DNA of 64,000 bases from Oscillospiraceae bacterium (GTDB lineage Bacteria; Bacillota; Clostridia; Oscillospirales; Ruminococcaceae). Made by a program: the position numbers and the translations under genes. Location: positions 1-64,000 of the forward strand of contig CACXZI010000004.1 of NCBI GenBank assembly GCA_902772105.1. Reading direction: 5' to 3'. Positions 56,446-64,000 of the stretch are shown in pieces; position 1 is the stretch's first letter, and every line of letters begins with the position of its first letter. The notes beneath the pieces are model-generated. The model had not been told where the DNA came from and made no database searches. It saw nothing but the letters and a program-made list of their open reading frames with translations.

Positions 56446-57056
56446 TTAATCTTTAAATTTATCATAATTTAAATTTTTAACATCTATTAAAATTCTTCGA
56501 AACCTTTCTAAATTTTGTTTCATGCCTTTTATAGTAACTTCATATACGGCTTTTGATATTTTGCTGAATTTCTCTCCCTCCATTTTTTCTTCATATTCTT
56601 TTTTAACTTGTCCTAATGATTTAGTAACATTATTAATTTCATCAGCTAAAAAATCTTTAATATCTTTTTTAGCGCCTTCAAAAAAATTAAATGCAATTTT
56701 ATCATCAGTAAAAATTTCACTAGCTTTTTCAACAACCTCTCCTATTATTAGTTTCAAATCCTTTGCTTTTTCTTTATATATAGATAATAAAATTTTTCTA
56801 AACACACCTATTGGACCTTCCATTTTTTCAGAACAAATATCCATCAAAAGACTATATTTTATTTTTTTATCAAATAAACCAAACTTTTCTAATATAAATT
56901 TAATCTTTCCATATGCATCTACACGATTTTTTATATCTTCATTATCAATAACCACATTCTCTACAACATCTTTTCTTTCTTTTTCCGTAGCACTGAAAAA
57001 AAAAAAAAAACTATCAAACTTAAAAATATTCCTAAAAATCTTTTATTTAATTTCAT
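56446..57056 (-). CDS. Secreted helical protein, family member 6, frameshifted at a 15-T tract
   Basis: The ATG at 57056 starts a signal peptide MKLNKRFLGIFLSLIVFFFF. A run of 15 T on the coding strand (genome 56996-57010) then throws the frame: as written, translation ends after about 30 residues. With one more T the frame joins the long downstream ORF, giving 203 residues, matching the 202 of the paralogue at 58492-59100, with which it aligns throughout (RVDAYGKIKFILEKFGLF against RIYIYGKIKYICDVFKLF). A GTG at 56955 could start a version without signal peptide, but no good ribosome site precedes it. Explanations: phase variation, transcriptional slippage, sequencing error, or early decay. 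Consensus promoter 33 nt upstream. Confidence 0.65.
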
Positions 57057-57088
57057 AACTAATACCTCATTCACCGTTTTCCTCCAAT

Positions 57089-57117
57089 ATTATACAAAAA
57101 AAGCTAAAAAATGTCAA
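57089..57117 (-). promoter_or_regulatory. Consensus promoter of family member 6
   Basis: TTGACA (57117-57112), 17-nt spacer, TATAAT (57094-57089). Spacer and flank (T run, GCTTTTTT, GTATAATATTG) match the promoter at 59130-59157, so gene and promoter were duplicated together. Confidence 0.85.
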
Positions 57118-57199
57118 TATATTTTTTAAAAAATTTAAATAAACAATAATCTAACGGCAAAATTCAACATTTTTTCATTTAGTGTAATATATTAAAAAT

Positions 57200-57240
57200 A
57201 AAGTCTCTTAAGATTTTAAACTAACCCTAAGAGACTTTTT
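57200..57240 (-). terminator. Terminator of family member 7
   Basis: AAGTCTCTTA (57201-57210) pairs with TAAGAGACTT (57228-57237) around a 17-nt loop, with T-rich sequence on both sides, 25 nt after the stop at 57266. Confidence 0.82.
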
Positions 57241-57265
57241 ATTTATAAAACGATTTTTAAACTAA

Positions 57266-58183
57266 TTAAAATATTTCCCCTGTTCTTAAATCCTTTAAAT
57301 TTTTATTAAATTTAAAATCTTTTTCTAAACCTTTAATGTCATCATATTTTAAATTAATTATTTTTTTAACGCTATCTTCAGAAAAATTAACAAAATCCTT
57401 TATATTTTTAACATATATTCTACGTTCATCTTTAATAGATTCAATTTTATTTTCAAAGTCTTTAGACTTTTCTTTTTTGCTATCTAATTGTTTAATTAGC
57501 TCATTTAATTCTTTTATATGTTTCTTTTGAAATTCTATATCACTATCTCTATTATCACTTTCTTCTTTACTTTTAGCATTATCTTTCATTTTTCCCAAAT
57601 TTTCTAAAGATTCATTAGCAACTGCTAATTCTTCTTCTAAAACAGCTTTATCTCCTTTTTCTAAAGCATTTTCATACCTTTTCACTTCTTGTTTATCTTT
57701 ATTAATATAATCTTCATAATGTTTTTTTAAATCTTGTTTTGCTATATCAAAATCATCCTTTGTTATTTCTATTTTATTTACATCTAAATTTAAAATAGCT
57801 TCTTTGAATTTATTTGCATCTTTTAAATCATCAAAAAATAAATCTAATTCTGTTGTTAATTTTAATCTTTTTCCATCTCCACTAATTATTTTGTTTAAAA
57901 CTCTTTCTTTGATTTCTTCAGTTAATAAACCTTTGTCATTTAAAATCTTTTTCATAATAATATAGAAAACAACAGCATCTTTTTCATCGGTTAAATTGTC
58001 ATAATTATTTGGTTGATTAAGATTTTCTCTTGGTTTCATATCTTTATTCTTTATGATATATTCTGCTGCAACAAATTTGCTTTTATCTTTAACACTGCTA
58101 ATATCTCTAGCACTAGCAATAATACTAAAACCACTAACCATTCCTAAACTTAACAATATACCTAAAAATTTTTTATTTTTCAT
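57266..58183 (-). CDS. Secreted helical/coiled-coil protein, family member 7
   Basis: Function unknown; 305 residues. Signal peptide MKNKKFLGILLSLGMVSGF with cleavage near IASA (residue 25). Mature part: FVAAEYIIKNKDMKPRE, FYIIMKKILNDKGLL, KLTTELDLFF, NKIEITKDDFDIAKQDLKK, a coiled coil (about 165-265), then the ending LKDLRTGEIF. A full set of the family's conserved blocks, closest to members 1, 3 and 10. Monocistronic, with its own terminator. Its promoter has an unusual (AT)6 run in the spacer. ATG with AAGGAG upstream. Confidence 0.78.
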   Translation of the reverse strand: MKNKKFLGILLSLGMVSGFSIIASARDISSVKDKSKFVAAEYIIKNKDMKPRENLNQPNNYDNLTDEKDAVVFYIIMKKILNDKGLLTEEIKERVLNKIISGDGKRLKLTTELDLFFDDLKDANKFKEAILNLDVNKIEITKDDFDIAKQDLKKHYEDYINKDKQEVKRYENALEKGDKAVLEEELAVANESLENLGKMKDNAKSKEESDNRDSDIEFQKKHIKELNELIKQLDSKKEKSKDFENKIESIKDERRIYVKNIKDFVNFSEDSVKKIINLKYDDIKGLEKDFKFNKNLKDLRTGEIF

Positions 58184-58216
58184 AAATAAACATCTCCTTT
58201 TTATGACATTTTTTAA

Positions 58217-58251
58217 ATTATAATACGACCATTATATATATATATTGTCAA
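58217..58251 (-). promoter_or_regulatory. Promoter of family member 7 with an (AT)6 run in the spacer
   Basis: TTGACA (58251-58246) and TATAAT (58222-58217) are both consensus but 23 nt apart. The spacer starts with six AT dinucleotides (58234-58245). Sister promoters have 16-17 nt, so loss of three dinucleotides would give a canonical spacing. Confidence 0.6.
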
Positions 58252-58491
58252 GATATTTTTGACATTTTTTTAAATAATATTAAATTTATATAGATTTATT
58301 ATTTAATATCTAAAATTTATTATACTGTTAAATTAAAATATAAAATTTCTATATAAAAATCACCAATTAATTTTTATATTTTAGAACTTTTTTAATATTA
58401 AAATTTAATTTTATAAATAAATTAATTCAACATAGCTAATTTAAAAAATCTTAGCATTTTTATTAATATTCAATTTTAAATTAACTACAAT
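58252..58491. other. AT-rich intergenic space
   Basis: About 240 nt between the promoter of member 7 and the stop of member 8. Nothing recognisable; no terminator seen for member 8. Confidence 0.4.
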
Positions 58492-59100
58492 TTAAAATTC
58501 TTTAACTGCTTTTAAAAGGCTTTCAAATCTTTTTAATTCACAATTCATATCGCTTAATATAGATATAAATTGATTTCCTGATATTCCTATAAATTTTTCC
58601 CCCTCTATGTAGTCTTCATATTGTTTTTTAACTTTTTTTATTGTTTTTTGCAAATCATAAATTTCACCAATTAAATAATTTTCAATATCTTTTTTCGATT
58701 TTTTTAAATATTCATAAGAAAATTCTTTTTCACTTTTAAAAATTTCAATAACTTTTTTTTCAAATTCAAAATCATATGGCCTCAAACTATACATATCTTT
58801 ATGTATAGCCCTCAAAATTTGTTTTACTATTTTTATTGGATCTTTTAATGTTTTAAAACAAACTTCTTCCAAAACCATCTCTTTTAACTTTATATTAAAC
58901 AATTTAAATACATCACATATATATTTAATTTTTCCATAGATATATATACGATTCACTACATCTCTTTTTTCAATATCGATATTTTCTACACTAATTAAAT
59001 TTTCTTCATTTTTGCCTTCCATAGCACTAGCAGCAGTATTAAAAATTATTAAAACACCTAAACTCAATAAAATAACTAAAAATTTTCTGCGCATTTTCAT
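58492..59100 (-). CDS. Secreted helical protein, family member 8
   Basis: Function unknown; 202 residues. Signal peptide MKMRRKFLVILLSLGVLIIF with cleavage near AASA (residue 26), then an all-helical mature part: RIYIYGKIKYICDVFKLF, a Lys-rich region, DIENYLIGEIYDLQKTIKKV and QYEDYIEGEKFIGIS near 155. It is the intact sister of the frameshifted member 6 (QVKKEYEEKMEGEKF there). This subfamily is about 100 residues shorter than members 1, 3, 7 and 10. Own consensus promoter. Confidence 0.75.
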   Translation of the reverse strand: MKMRRKFLVILLSLGVLIIFNTAASAMEGKNEENLISVENIDIEKRDVVNRIYIYGKIKYICDVFKLFNIKLKEMVLEEVCFKTLKDPIKIVKQILRAIHKDMYSLRPYDFEFEKKVIEIFKSEKEFSYEYLKKSKKDIENYLIGEIYDLQKTIKKVKKQYEDYIEGEKFIGISGNQFISILSDMNCELKRFESLLKAVKEF

Positions 59101-59129
59101 AATAACACCTCGCCTTATGATTTAACAAT

Positions 59130-59157
59130 ATTATACAAAAAAGGCAAAAAATGTCAA
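59130..59157 (-). promoter_or_regulatory. Consensus promoter of family member 8
   Basis: TTGACA (59157-59152), 16-nt spacer, TATAAT (59135-59130); homologous to 57089-57117. Confidence 0.85.
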
Positions 59158-59218
59158 TTTTCTATATAAAAATAAATTTAACATAGGTTAAAAATTTAAA
59201 GTGATTTAATAAAATTTA

Positions 59219-59253
59219 AAAAAAGCACTAGCAAAATTTCGCTAGTGCTTTTT
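59219..59253 (-). terminator. Terminator of family member 9
   Basis: Perfect 12-bp stem AAAAGCACTAGC (59221-59232) with GCTAGTGCTTTT (59241-59252), 8-nt loop, T run on both strands. 16 nt after the stop at 59269. Confidence 0.92.
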
Positions 59254-59268
59254 ACATTTAATTAAATT

Positions 59269-60003
59269 TTATCTTGTTCCTTCTTTTAAGCTTTTATTTA
59301 TTTTAGCAAAATCTTCTTCACTATGTCTAACAGCTTCTTTTACACCAAAATTAAACTTTGAAATTATATTTTTAACATCGTCAAATTTAACGCTACCTAT
59401 CTCTTTTAAAATTTTCTCAAGTTTTTCTTTTTCTTCTTCATGACAATAATGTTTTAAATCTATTGATTCTTTAACTAATTTTTTTATCTTTTCAACACCT
59501 TTTTTAAATTCTTCTTGAGTTAATGCACTATTTTTTTCTTTATTTAAAACTGTAATAAATTCAGAATTTTGTTTGTTTAATTCTTGTATTTTATTTTTCA
59601 TGCCTTCTAAGTTCAAACCTTGAAAATTTTCTTCACCATCTTTACCAGTTAAATCAATAGACATTTCGGTTGGAATTTTTGGATCTAAATAAACTGGACT
59701 TTGCTTTTGTTTATCAAACATACCATAAGGAACCATAGTCTGCATCTTCAAGCCTTCATATGCTAATTTATTTTGTTTTCCTGGTTTTTCTAAAGCTCTA
59801 TCAAACAAAATATGAAGAGCAACAACATCTTTTAAATCTGTTCCTTTAAAAAAATGTTTATTAGATTCATCTAAGCTTTTTCCTTCATATGAAACATTAA
59901 TAGAATCTGTAGATGGCAATAATGTTGCTGCGCTAGTAACTAAAGTTAAACTAAAAGTTAGCCCTAAAGCCATTAAAACTCCTAAAAATTTTTTATTTTT
60001 CAT
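59269..60003 (-). CDS. Secreted protein, family member 9 (PYG/YLD subfamily)
   Basis: Function unknown; 244 residues. Signal peptide MKNKKFLGVLMALGLTFSL with cleavage near VTSA (residue 25), almost the same as member 10. The mature part differs from the coiled-coil type: it has ALHILFDRALEKPGKQNK, MVPYGMFDKQKQSPVYLD near 83-100 and EMSIDL, and pairs best with the gene at 61552-62298 (LIPAGELKMFKKDGKMPLYYD). The C-terminal third is helical with KFDDVKNIISKFNF, resembling the KFDDIK element near the end of the coiled-coil members. AAGGAG before ATG; strong terminator after. Confidence 0.75.
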   Translation of the reverse strand: MKNKKFLGVLMALGLTFSLTLVTSAATLLPSTDSINVSYEGKSLDESNKHFFKGTDLKDVVALHILFDRALEKPGKQNKLAYEGLKMQTMVPYGMFDKQKQSPVYLDPKIPTEMSIDLTGKDGEENFQGLNLEGMKNKIQELNKQNSEFITVLNKEKNSALTQEEFKKGVEKIKKLVKESIDLKHYCHEEEKEKLEKILKEIGSVKFDDVKNIISKFNFGVKEAVRHSEEDFAKINKSLKEGTR

Positions 60004-60062
60004 AAATAGACATCTCCTTTTTATACAAAAAGTTTAAAATAAACCCACCCTAAAATATAAAT

Positions 60063-60078
60063 TTTGCTGCGCAGTAAA
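60063..60078. promoter_or_regulatory. G/C-rich near-palindrome TTTGCTGCGCAGTAAA
   Basis: Perfect 16-bp palindrome except for one pair. It lies 60 nt before the gene at 59269-60003 and 115 nt after the end of the gene at 60193. In this A/T-rich DNA such a site stands out; operator or hairpin are both possible. Confidence 0.4.
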
Positions 60079-60192
60079 TTTTTAAATTAAACTAATTTAT
60101 GTTCTAACAACATAACTAAAATATTCCCCATCCCAATATATTTCAATATTTTTTAATAATTTTAAATAACTAATTCAACAAGATCTTTTATT

Positions 60193-61095
60193 TTAACGTG
60201 TATAAAAATCTCCATCTTTTATGTTGGTTATTTCATTTTTAAACTTAAATTTATTTTTAGATTCTTTAACCTTTTCAAATTTTAGTTTAGAAAGGTCTTT
60301 TAAATATGAATTAAGCCTATTTAATCCTTCATTTCCACAACTAATATACCTTTTAGTAGATTCTTTTAAATCTTTAAGTTCTCTTTCTAATTCTTTAGAT
60401 TTTTCTTTTTTACTTTCTAATTCTTTAACATAGTTTTCAAATTTTTTAATATGATCTTTAATAGCTTTTATAGTTTCTTCATTATATCTAGCCTTAGTTT
60501 CAGCATCATTTATAGAATTCAGTTCTTTTAAATCTTGTTCTATAGCATTTTTTAATAAATCTATGTCACTAAGTTTTAATTTACCTTCACTTTTTGGTAT
60601 TCTATTTTCTAAATTTTTAATACTTTCATTATATTTTTTCAAAACTTCTTCTTTTGCTTTATAAAAATCATCTTTTGTTATCTCTATCTTTTTAAAATCT
60701 GTTTTTTTAACAGCTTCTTGTAATTTTTTTAATTCTTTTTCATTTTCAACACAAAACTCAATTGCTTGCCCAATATTTTCTCTATCGCTTTCTCGTCCAC
60801 CCATGGTTATTGGCAATTTAAGTTTTTGTTCTTTTCTATCACCCATAGTAATTTTATTTAATATTTGTGTTTTCATTTGTTCATCTAATAAACCATTTCC
60901 ATCTAACATTTTTTTAATAGTTATGTAGAAACAAAGCATATCATTAACATCAGTTTTATTTTCTTTTGAATCGCTTCCATCAACAGAATAAGCAATAGAG
61001 CCATATTTATAATCATATTTTGCACTAGCAGCTAAAGTTAAACTAAAAGTTAGCCCTAAAGCCATTAAAATCCCTAAAAATTTTTTATTTTTCAT
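60193..61095 (-). CDS. Secreted helical/coiled-coil protein, family member 10
   Basis: Function unknown; 300 residues. Signal peptide MKNKKFLGILMALGLTFSL with cleavage near AASA (residue 25). Mature part: SIAYSVDGSDSKENK, ITIKKMLDGNGLLDEQMK, an ITMGDRKE/ITMGGRE near-repeat around 83-105, KTDFKKIEITKDDFYKAKE near 142, a coiled coil (about 165-260) and a shortened ending (IKDGDFYTR in place of LRTGERI). ATG at 61095 has GAGGAG upstream; the ATG at 61116 is before that site. The first 20 residues are nearly identical to member 9, so a signal-peptide exchange or recent duplication is likely. Confidence 0.78.
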   Translation of the reverse strand: MKNKKFLGILMALGLTFSLTLAASAKYDYKYGSIAYSVDGSDSKENKTDVNDMLCFYITIKKMLDGNGLLDEQMKTQILNKITMGDRKEQKLKLPITMGGRESDRENIGQAIEFCVENEKELKKLQEAVKKTDFKKIEITKDDFYKAKEEVLKKYNESIKNLENRIPKSEGKLKLSDIDLLKNAIEQDLKELNSINDAETKARYNEETIKAIKDHIKKFENYVKELESKKEKSKELERELKDLKESTKRYISCGNEGLNRLNSYLKDLSKLKFEKVKESKNKFKFKNEITNIKDGDFYTR

Positions 61096-61116
61096 AATAA
61101 ACATCTCCTCATTCAT

Positions 61117-61551
61117 TTTTTAATAAGCTAAATTTTTAATATCTTTATAATATTTTTTAATCGTTCTATTAATTCACACCTTAACAAGTTCAGCATTATT
61201 TATATTTTTTAATAGCAAAATCAAAATAAATTCTGCAATCAATAAATTATTATTAGTGCTATATATAATATCTTAAAAAACCAATATTTTTTATTGCCTA
61301 TATATTTAAAAGCTTTGTTAAACATAATATATGTTACTAAACAGCCTTTAAAATTTGTTTCTTAATAAAACGTCCTATTAATGTTTTATATTTAAAGATA
61401 TTTTTATAAAATTGTTAAAATTTTTTTATTTTTATTTAACAATAAATCTAATAGTTTTACTATTTATATCTAAAATTTTTTTAATATTTTTAATTCCCAT
61501 TGCTGCAAAGGCCTTATGCTGCAGCAATAGTTTGAATTTAGTTTAAAATTT
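61117..61551. other. Intergenic space with a G/C-rich hairpin
   Basis: Mostly featureless A/T. ATTGCTGCA (61499-61507) and TGCAGCAAT (61520-61528) form a perfect 9-bp hairpin 23 nt after the stop of the gene at 61552. On the minus strand only scattered T follow, so it is a weak terminator candidate. Confidence 0.45.
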
Positions 61552-62298
61552 TTAGCCATTTTTTTTAATTAAAGATTTTTCAAATTCTTCTTCAGCTTTT
61601 TTCATTTTTTCATAATCTTCTTTGCTCATAATACTTTTATCATGTTCTTCGATTTCTTCTGTAACATCTTTTAAATCTTTAAATTTAACAAATTCTTTTG
61701 CTTTTTGAACTTCTTCAATTTTAATATTTCTAACTTCTTCAATTTTCTTCTCAAGATCTGGGATATAATCATTTTTTTGAAATTCAACACCATCTTTATT
61801 TAAATTAAGTTTTTTTTGTTCATCCTCATTTTCAACAACTTTTTTTAAATTTTCTAATTTTTGTTGCATTTGCTTAATTGCCTTTTCTTTAGATTTTTTA
61901 ATATCTTTATCTTCCAATCCTGAAATTATTTTGTTTGCTTCCCCGTTTTTTATAATTTCTTCTAATTTATTAACAGCTATAGCTTCCAATTGAGATTGAT
62001 CGCTATAGTCATAATAAAGTGGCATTTTTCCATCTTTTTTAAACATTTTTAGTTCTCCAGCTGGAATTAGCTCATTTTGGTTCACCAAATTTTGACTTTT
62101 CAAACTATTTTTTTCTAAAATCTTATCGTAAGCAGCACTTAAAGCCAAAATTTTGGCACCATCACTAACTTCATTACTTTTTTCATCAACAACATTTAAT
62201 TCAACAGTTTTAATTTTCGCACTAGCAACAGCACTAAAAGCTGCTATCATAGAAACACTTAAAAATATTCCCATTAATTTCTTATTTAATTTTTTCAT
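61552..62298 (-). CDS. Secreted protein, family member 11 (PYG/YLD subfamily)
   Basis: Function unknown; 248 residues. Signal peptide KKLNKKLMGIFLSVSMIAAF with cleavage near VASA (residue 27). The mature part has LSAAYDKILEKNSLKSQN, LIPAGELKMFKKDGKMPLYYD near 75-96 and a Lys/Glu-rich helical C-terminal half; it pairs with the gene at 59269-60003. ATG with AGGTG upstream. Its upstream region (62349-62452) matches that of the gene at 2980-3867 at the other end of the window. Confidence 0.75.
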   Translation of the reverse strand: MKKLNKKLMGIFLSVSMIAAFSAVASAKIKTVELNVVDEKSNEVSDGAKILALSAAYDKILEKNSLKSQNLVNQNELIPAGELKMFKKDGKMPLYYDYSDQSQLEAIAVNKLEEIIKNGEANKIISGLEDKDIKKSKEKAIKQMQQKLENLKKVVENEDEQKKLNLNKDGVEFQKNDYIPDLEKKIEEVRNIKIEEVQKAKEFVKFKDLKDVTEEIEEHDKSIMSKEDYEKMKKAEEEFEKSLIKKNG

Positions 62299-62348
62299 AA
62301 GTAATCACCTCACGTTAATTAATAATTTGTAAATCGTGTCGACCGATA

Positions 62349-62452
62349 CTCTTTACACTAATATTTTCTCATGGATATACTAAAAGTCAAGTTACAATTT
62401 AAGAACAATAAAACAACAATATCCCTACAAAATAAACATTTTGTTTCTTTTT
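62349..62452 (-). promoter_or_regulatory. Conserved upstream region shared with the 2980-3867 gene
   Basis: Same pattern as at 3890-3994: TTGTAACTTGACTTTT, ATGAGAAAATATTA and GTAAAGA on the minus strand, with the -35-like TTGACT at 62390-62385. A G/C-rich GTGTCGACCGA lies between it and the gene (about 62335-62346) and is not found in the other copy. Confidence 0.5.
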
Positions 62453-63064
62453 TGTTATATTTGTGTTACTTTTAAATTAAACTTTTAGTATAATTTTTAA
62501 TATTTGATTTTAATTTTTTCGAAACCTAAAAGAAATTTTAAAGCAACAAAAACTTTTGTAACTTTTTCGAAGTCAAACTAATTAGTTTAACCAATTTTTA
62601 TTTAATAATACATAAATTTTTCCATATTCTTTTAAATTAATAATATTTTTAAGTTAAATTTTTTTATGTTTTAGTATAAAAAAACTCCTAATATGAATTT
62701 TGTAATGTTTTTGTAACACTTTTGTTGAAAAATAACATATAATCTTTAACTTTCAACATTAAATCTTCTAATTTAGTTTAAAAATTTTAAATTTTCTAAT
62801 AAAATAAGCCCATATTTATAAATATCCAATAAAAAATCAAATATATAAAATTTTTCTGAATATTTAATAGAAAATGTCTATTATAAACTCACAACAATAT
62901 TCCTTCAAGTTTTTAGATAACTAATAAAACTATAAAAAATGTCATATATTTCTAGATGAAATAAAATTTATAAACCATATTATTATTTGGTTATATTATT
63001 AATTTGATTTTTTTGGTATTTTTTGGTATAATAACATCAAATTTTATAAAAATAGAGGTAGTTT
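62453..63064. other. Divergent intergenic space
   Basis: About 610 nt of A/T-rich DNA between the minus-strand gene at 61552 and the plus-strand gene at 63065. Short TTTTTGTAAC-like words recur (for example near 62555 and 62710), echoing the conserved upstream region. No ORF or RNA gene seen. Confidence 0.4.
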
Positions 63065-64000
63065 ATGTTAAAAAATGGAAAAATATTAATAGCTATATCA
63101 GCTATTTTAAGTTATTCTTTTTCATCACAATTTTTTAAAGCCACTGCTATGAAACCTGCTATGAAAAAAGAAATTAATGTTAATGAATATAAATCAGAAA
63201 TAAATAAAATATATAACTCTAATATTGACAGAATATATAAAATTGAAAAATATATTGAAGATAAAAAAACAAAAAAATTAAAAATGTTTTCATCATGTCA
63301 CGATGAAATTATTTATTATTTTATTATGTTTGAAAATATAAATCCTAATGAAATTGAAAGCATTGCAGAAGTAACAGGTAGCAATTCATATTATAAAAAA
63401 CAAGGATTAGATATTGCATATATAGAAAATTTAATATATACAATTGAAAAAAAACAGCAAGCTAGAAATGATATGAATCCTCTGCGTCTTAACGATATAA
63501 AAAAACCTATAGATTACATGAGGACGATTATAAAAACTCTTAAAACTCAGTATGAAGAAAATTATTTAGAATATGAAAAAGATTTTTATGAAAAAATTAA
63601 CAAAGGTATACTTTATATAGAAGAAAATAACCTATATAATAAAGAAATAAAAAATTTAGTAGAATTATATAAATATATCCACTTAAAATTACATAACAAC
63701 ATAATTGATAATATAACCTTCAATTTAGATTGCTTAAACAACATTTTAGAAGAAACAGAACATTATGTATCTTATTGCAAAGAAGACGAAAAAATATATG
63801 AAAATTATCAATATCACCCATCTAGATATCCTGGCAGAAAAAACAATAATATTTTAGATAATATTTTAGTAAAATTCAAAAACAACGTAGTAAAAATATT
63901 AAGAAATACACTTCCACCTACAAATAATGAAAATTTAAGTAATTTTTTTAAACAACAAAATAATAAATCAAAAAAAAATGAAATAGACTTTGAAGAAATA
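63065..64000 (+). CDS. Secreted helical protein, 5' part (runs off the window)
   Basis: An ATG with AGAGG 6 nt upstream opens a frame that stays open for 312 codons to the last base. The start MLKNGKILIAISAILSYSF is a signal peptide with probable cleavage after KATA (residue 28), followed by Met as in several members on the other strand. The mature part is rich in Lys, Asn, Ile, Glu and Tyr and mostly helical; it has two cysteines near 80 and 225 or so but no motif I know. It does not share the KIEITKDDF or RTGERI blocks, so it is not clearly in the same family. C-terminus unknown. Confidence 0.75.
   Translation, partial: MLKNGKILIAISAILSYSFSSQFFKATAMKPAMKKEINVNEYKSEINKIYNSNIDRIYKIEKYIEDKKTKKLKMFSSCHDEIIYYFIMFENINPNEIESIAEVTGSNSYYKKQGLDIAYIENLIYTIEKKQQARNDMNPLRLNDIKKPIDYMRTIIKTLKTQYEENYLEYEKDFYEKINKGILYIEENNLYNKEIKNLVELYKYIHLKLHNNIIDNITFNLDCLNNILEETEHYVSYCKEDEKIYENYQYHPSRYPGRKNNNILDNILVKFKNNVVKILRNTLPPTNNENLSNFFKQQNNKSKKNEIDFEEI

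Overview
The window comes from a very AT-rich, endospore-type member of the Clostridia (Firmicutes). Evidence: GatCAB, the L21-Prp-L27 operon with a cleavable L27 N-terminus, hrcA-grpE-dnaK-dnaJ behind a CIRCE operator, FtsEX with an M23 peptidase, the dipicolinate synthase pair DpaA/DpaB, SpoIIR, and a clostridial purine cluster with a split PurH. Intergenic spaces are long, almost pure A/T, and full of decayed local duplications. With the expanded set of secreted proteins this suggests a genome in erosion, perhaps host-associated, but lifestyle and taxon are inference. I saw no transposase, phage gene, CRISPR array, tRNA or rRNA.

Layout. 1-5.2 kb: duplicated AT-rich spacer, a truncated gene and four genes for secreted helical proteins, all minus strand. 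5.6-11.3 kb: gatB, gatA, gatC, aspS, yebC (minus). 11.5-11.8 kb: a tiny plus-strand gene for a Lys/Asn-rich peptide with its own terminator. 11.8-14.0 kb: rplU-prp-rpmA-obgE. 14.7-16.4 kb: folD, lgt. 17.0-20.3 kb: dpaA-dpaB-asnB. 20.5-21.7 kb: fabV. 21.7-23.3 kb: nested repeats carrying DnaA-box-like sites. 23.5-28.6 kb: a DUF4830 protein (minus), then a PucR-type regulator, ftsE, ftsX and an M23 peptidase. 29.6-36.5 kb: nnr and the heat-shock operon. 36.6-42.0 kb: a Gld-type ABC exporter operon with DUF4340 and DUF1015 proteins. 42.2-43.8 kb: ispE, spoIIR, then a tandem-repeat array. 44.6-45.8 kb: prfB. 46.0-54.7 kb: purE-purC-purF-purM-purN, a repeat-rich leader, then purO, a stand-alone AICAR transformylase and purD. 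55.3-62.3 kb: seven more secreted paralogues (minus). 63.1 kb to the end: a plus-strand secreted protein cut by the window edge.

The most unusual content is (a) the family of signal-peptide-bearing coiled-coil proteins at both ends, whose members show a 15-T tract frameshifting a signal peptide and an AT-dinucleotide run inside a promoter spacer, both typical of phase-variable surface genes; (b) a five-unit tandem repeat after spoIIR with a potential hairpin that shows one compensatory base-pair change; (c) three leader copies carrying a two-codon minigene before purO; and (d) repeated fragments of nearby genes (nnr, purD, purH) inside spacers.
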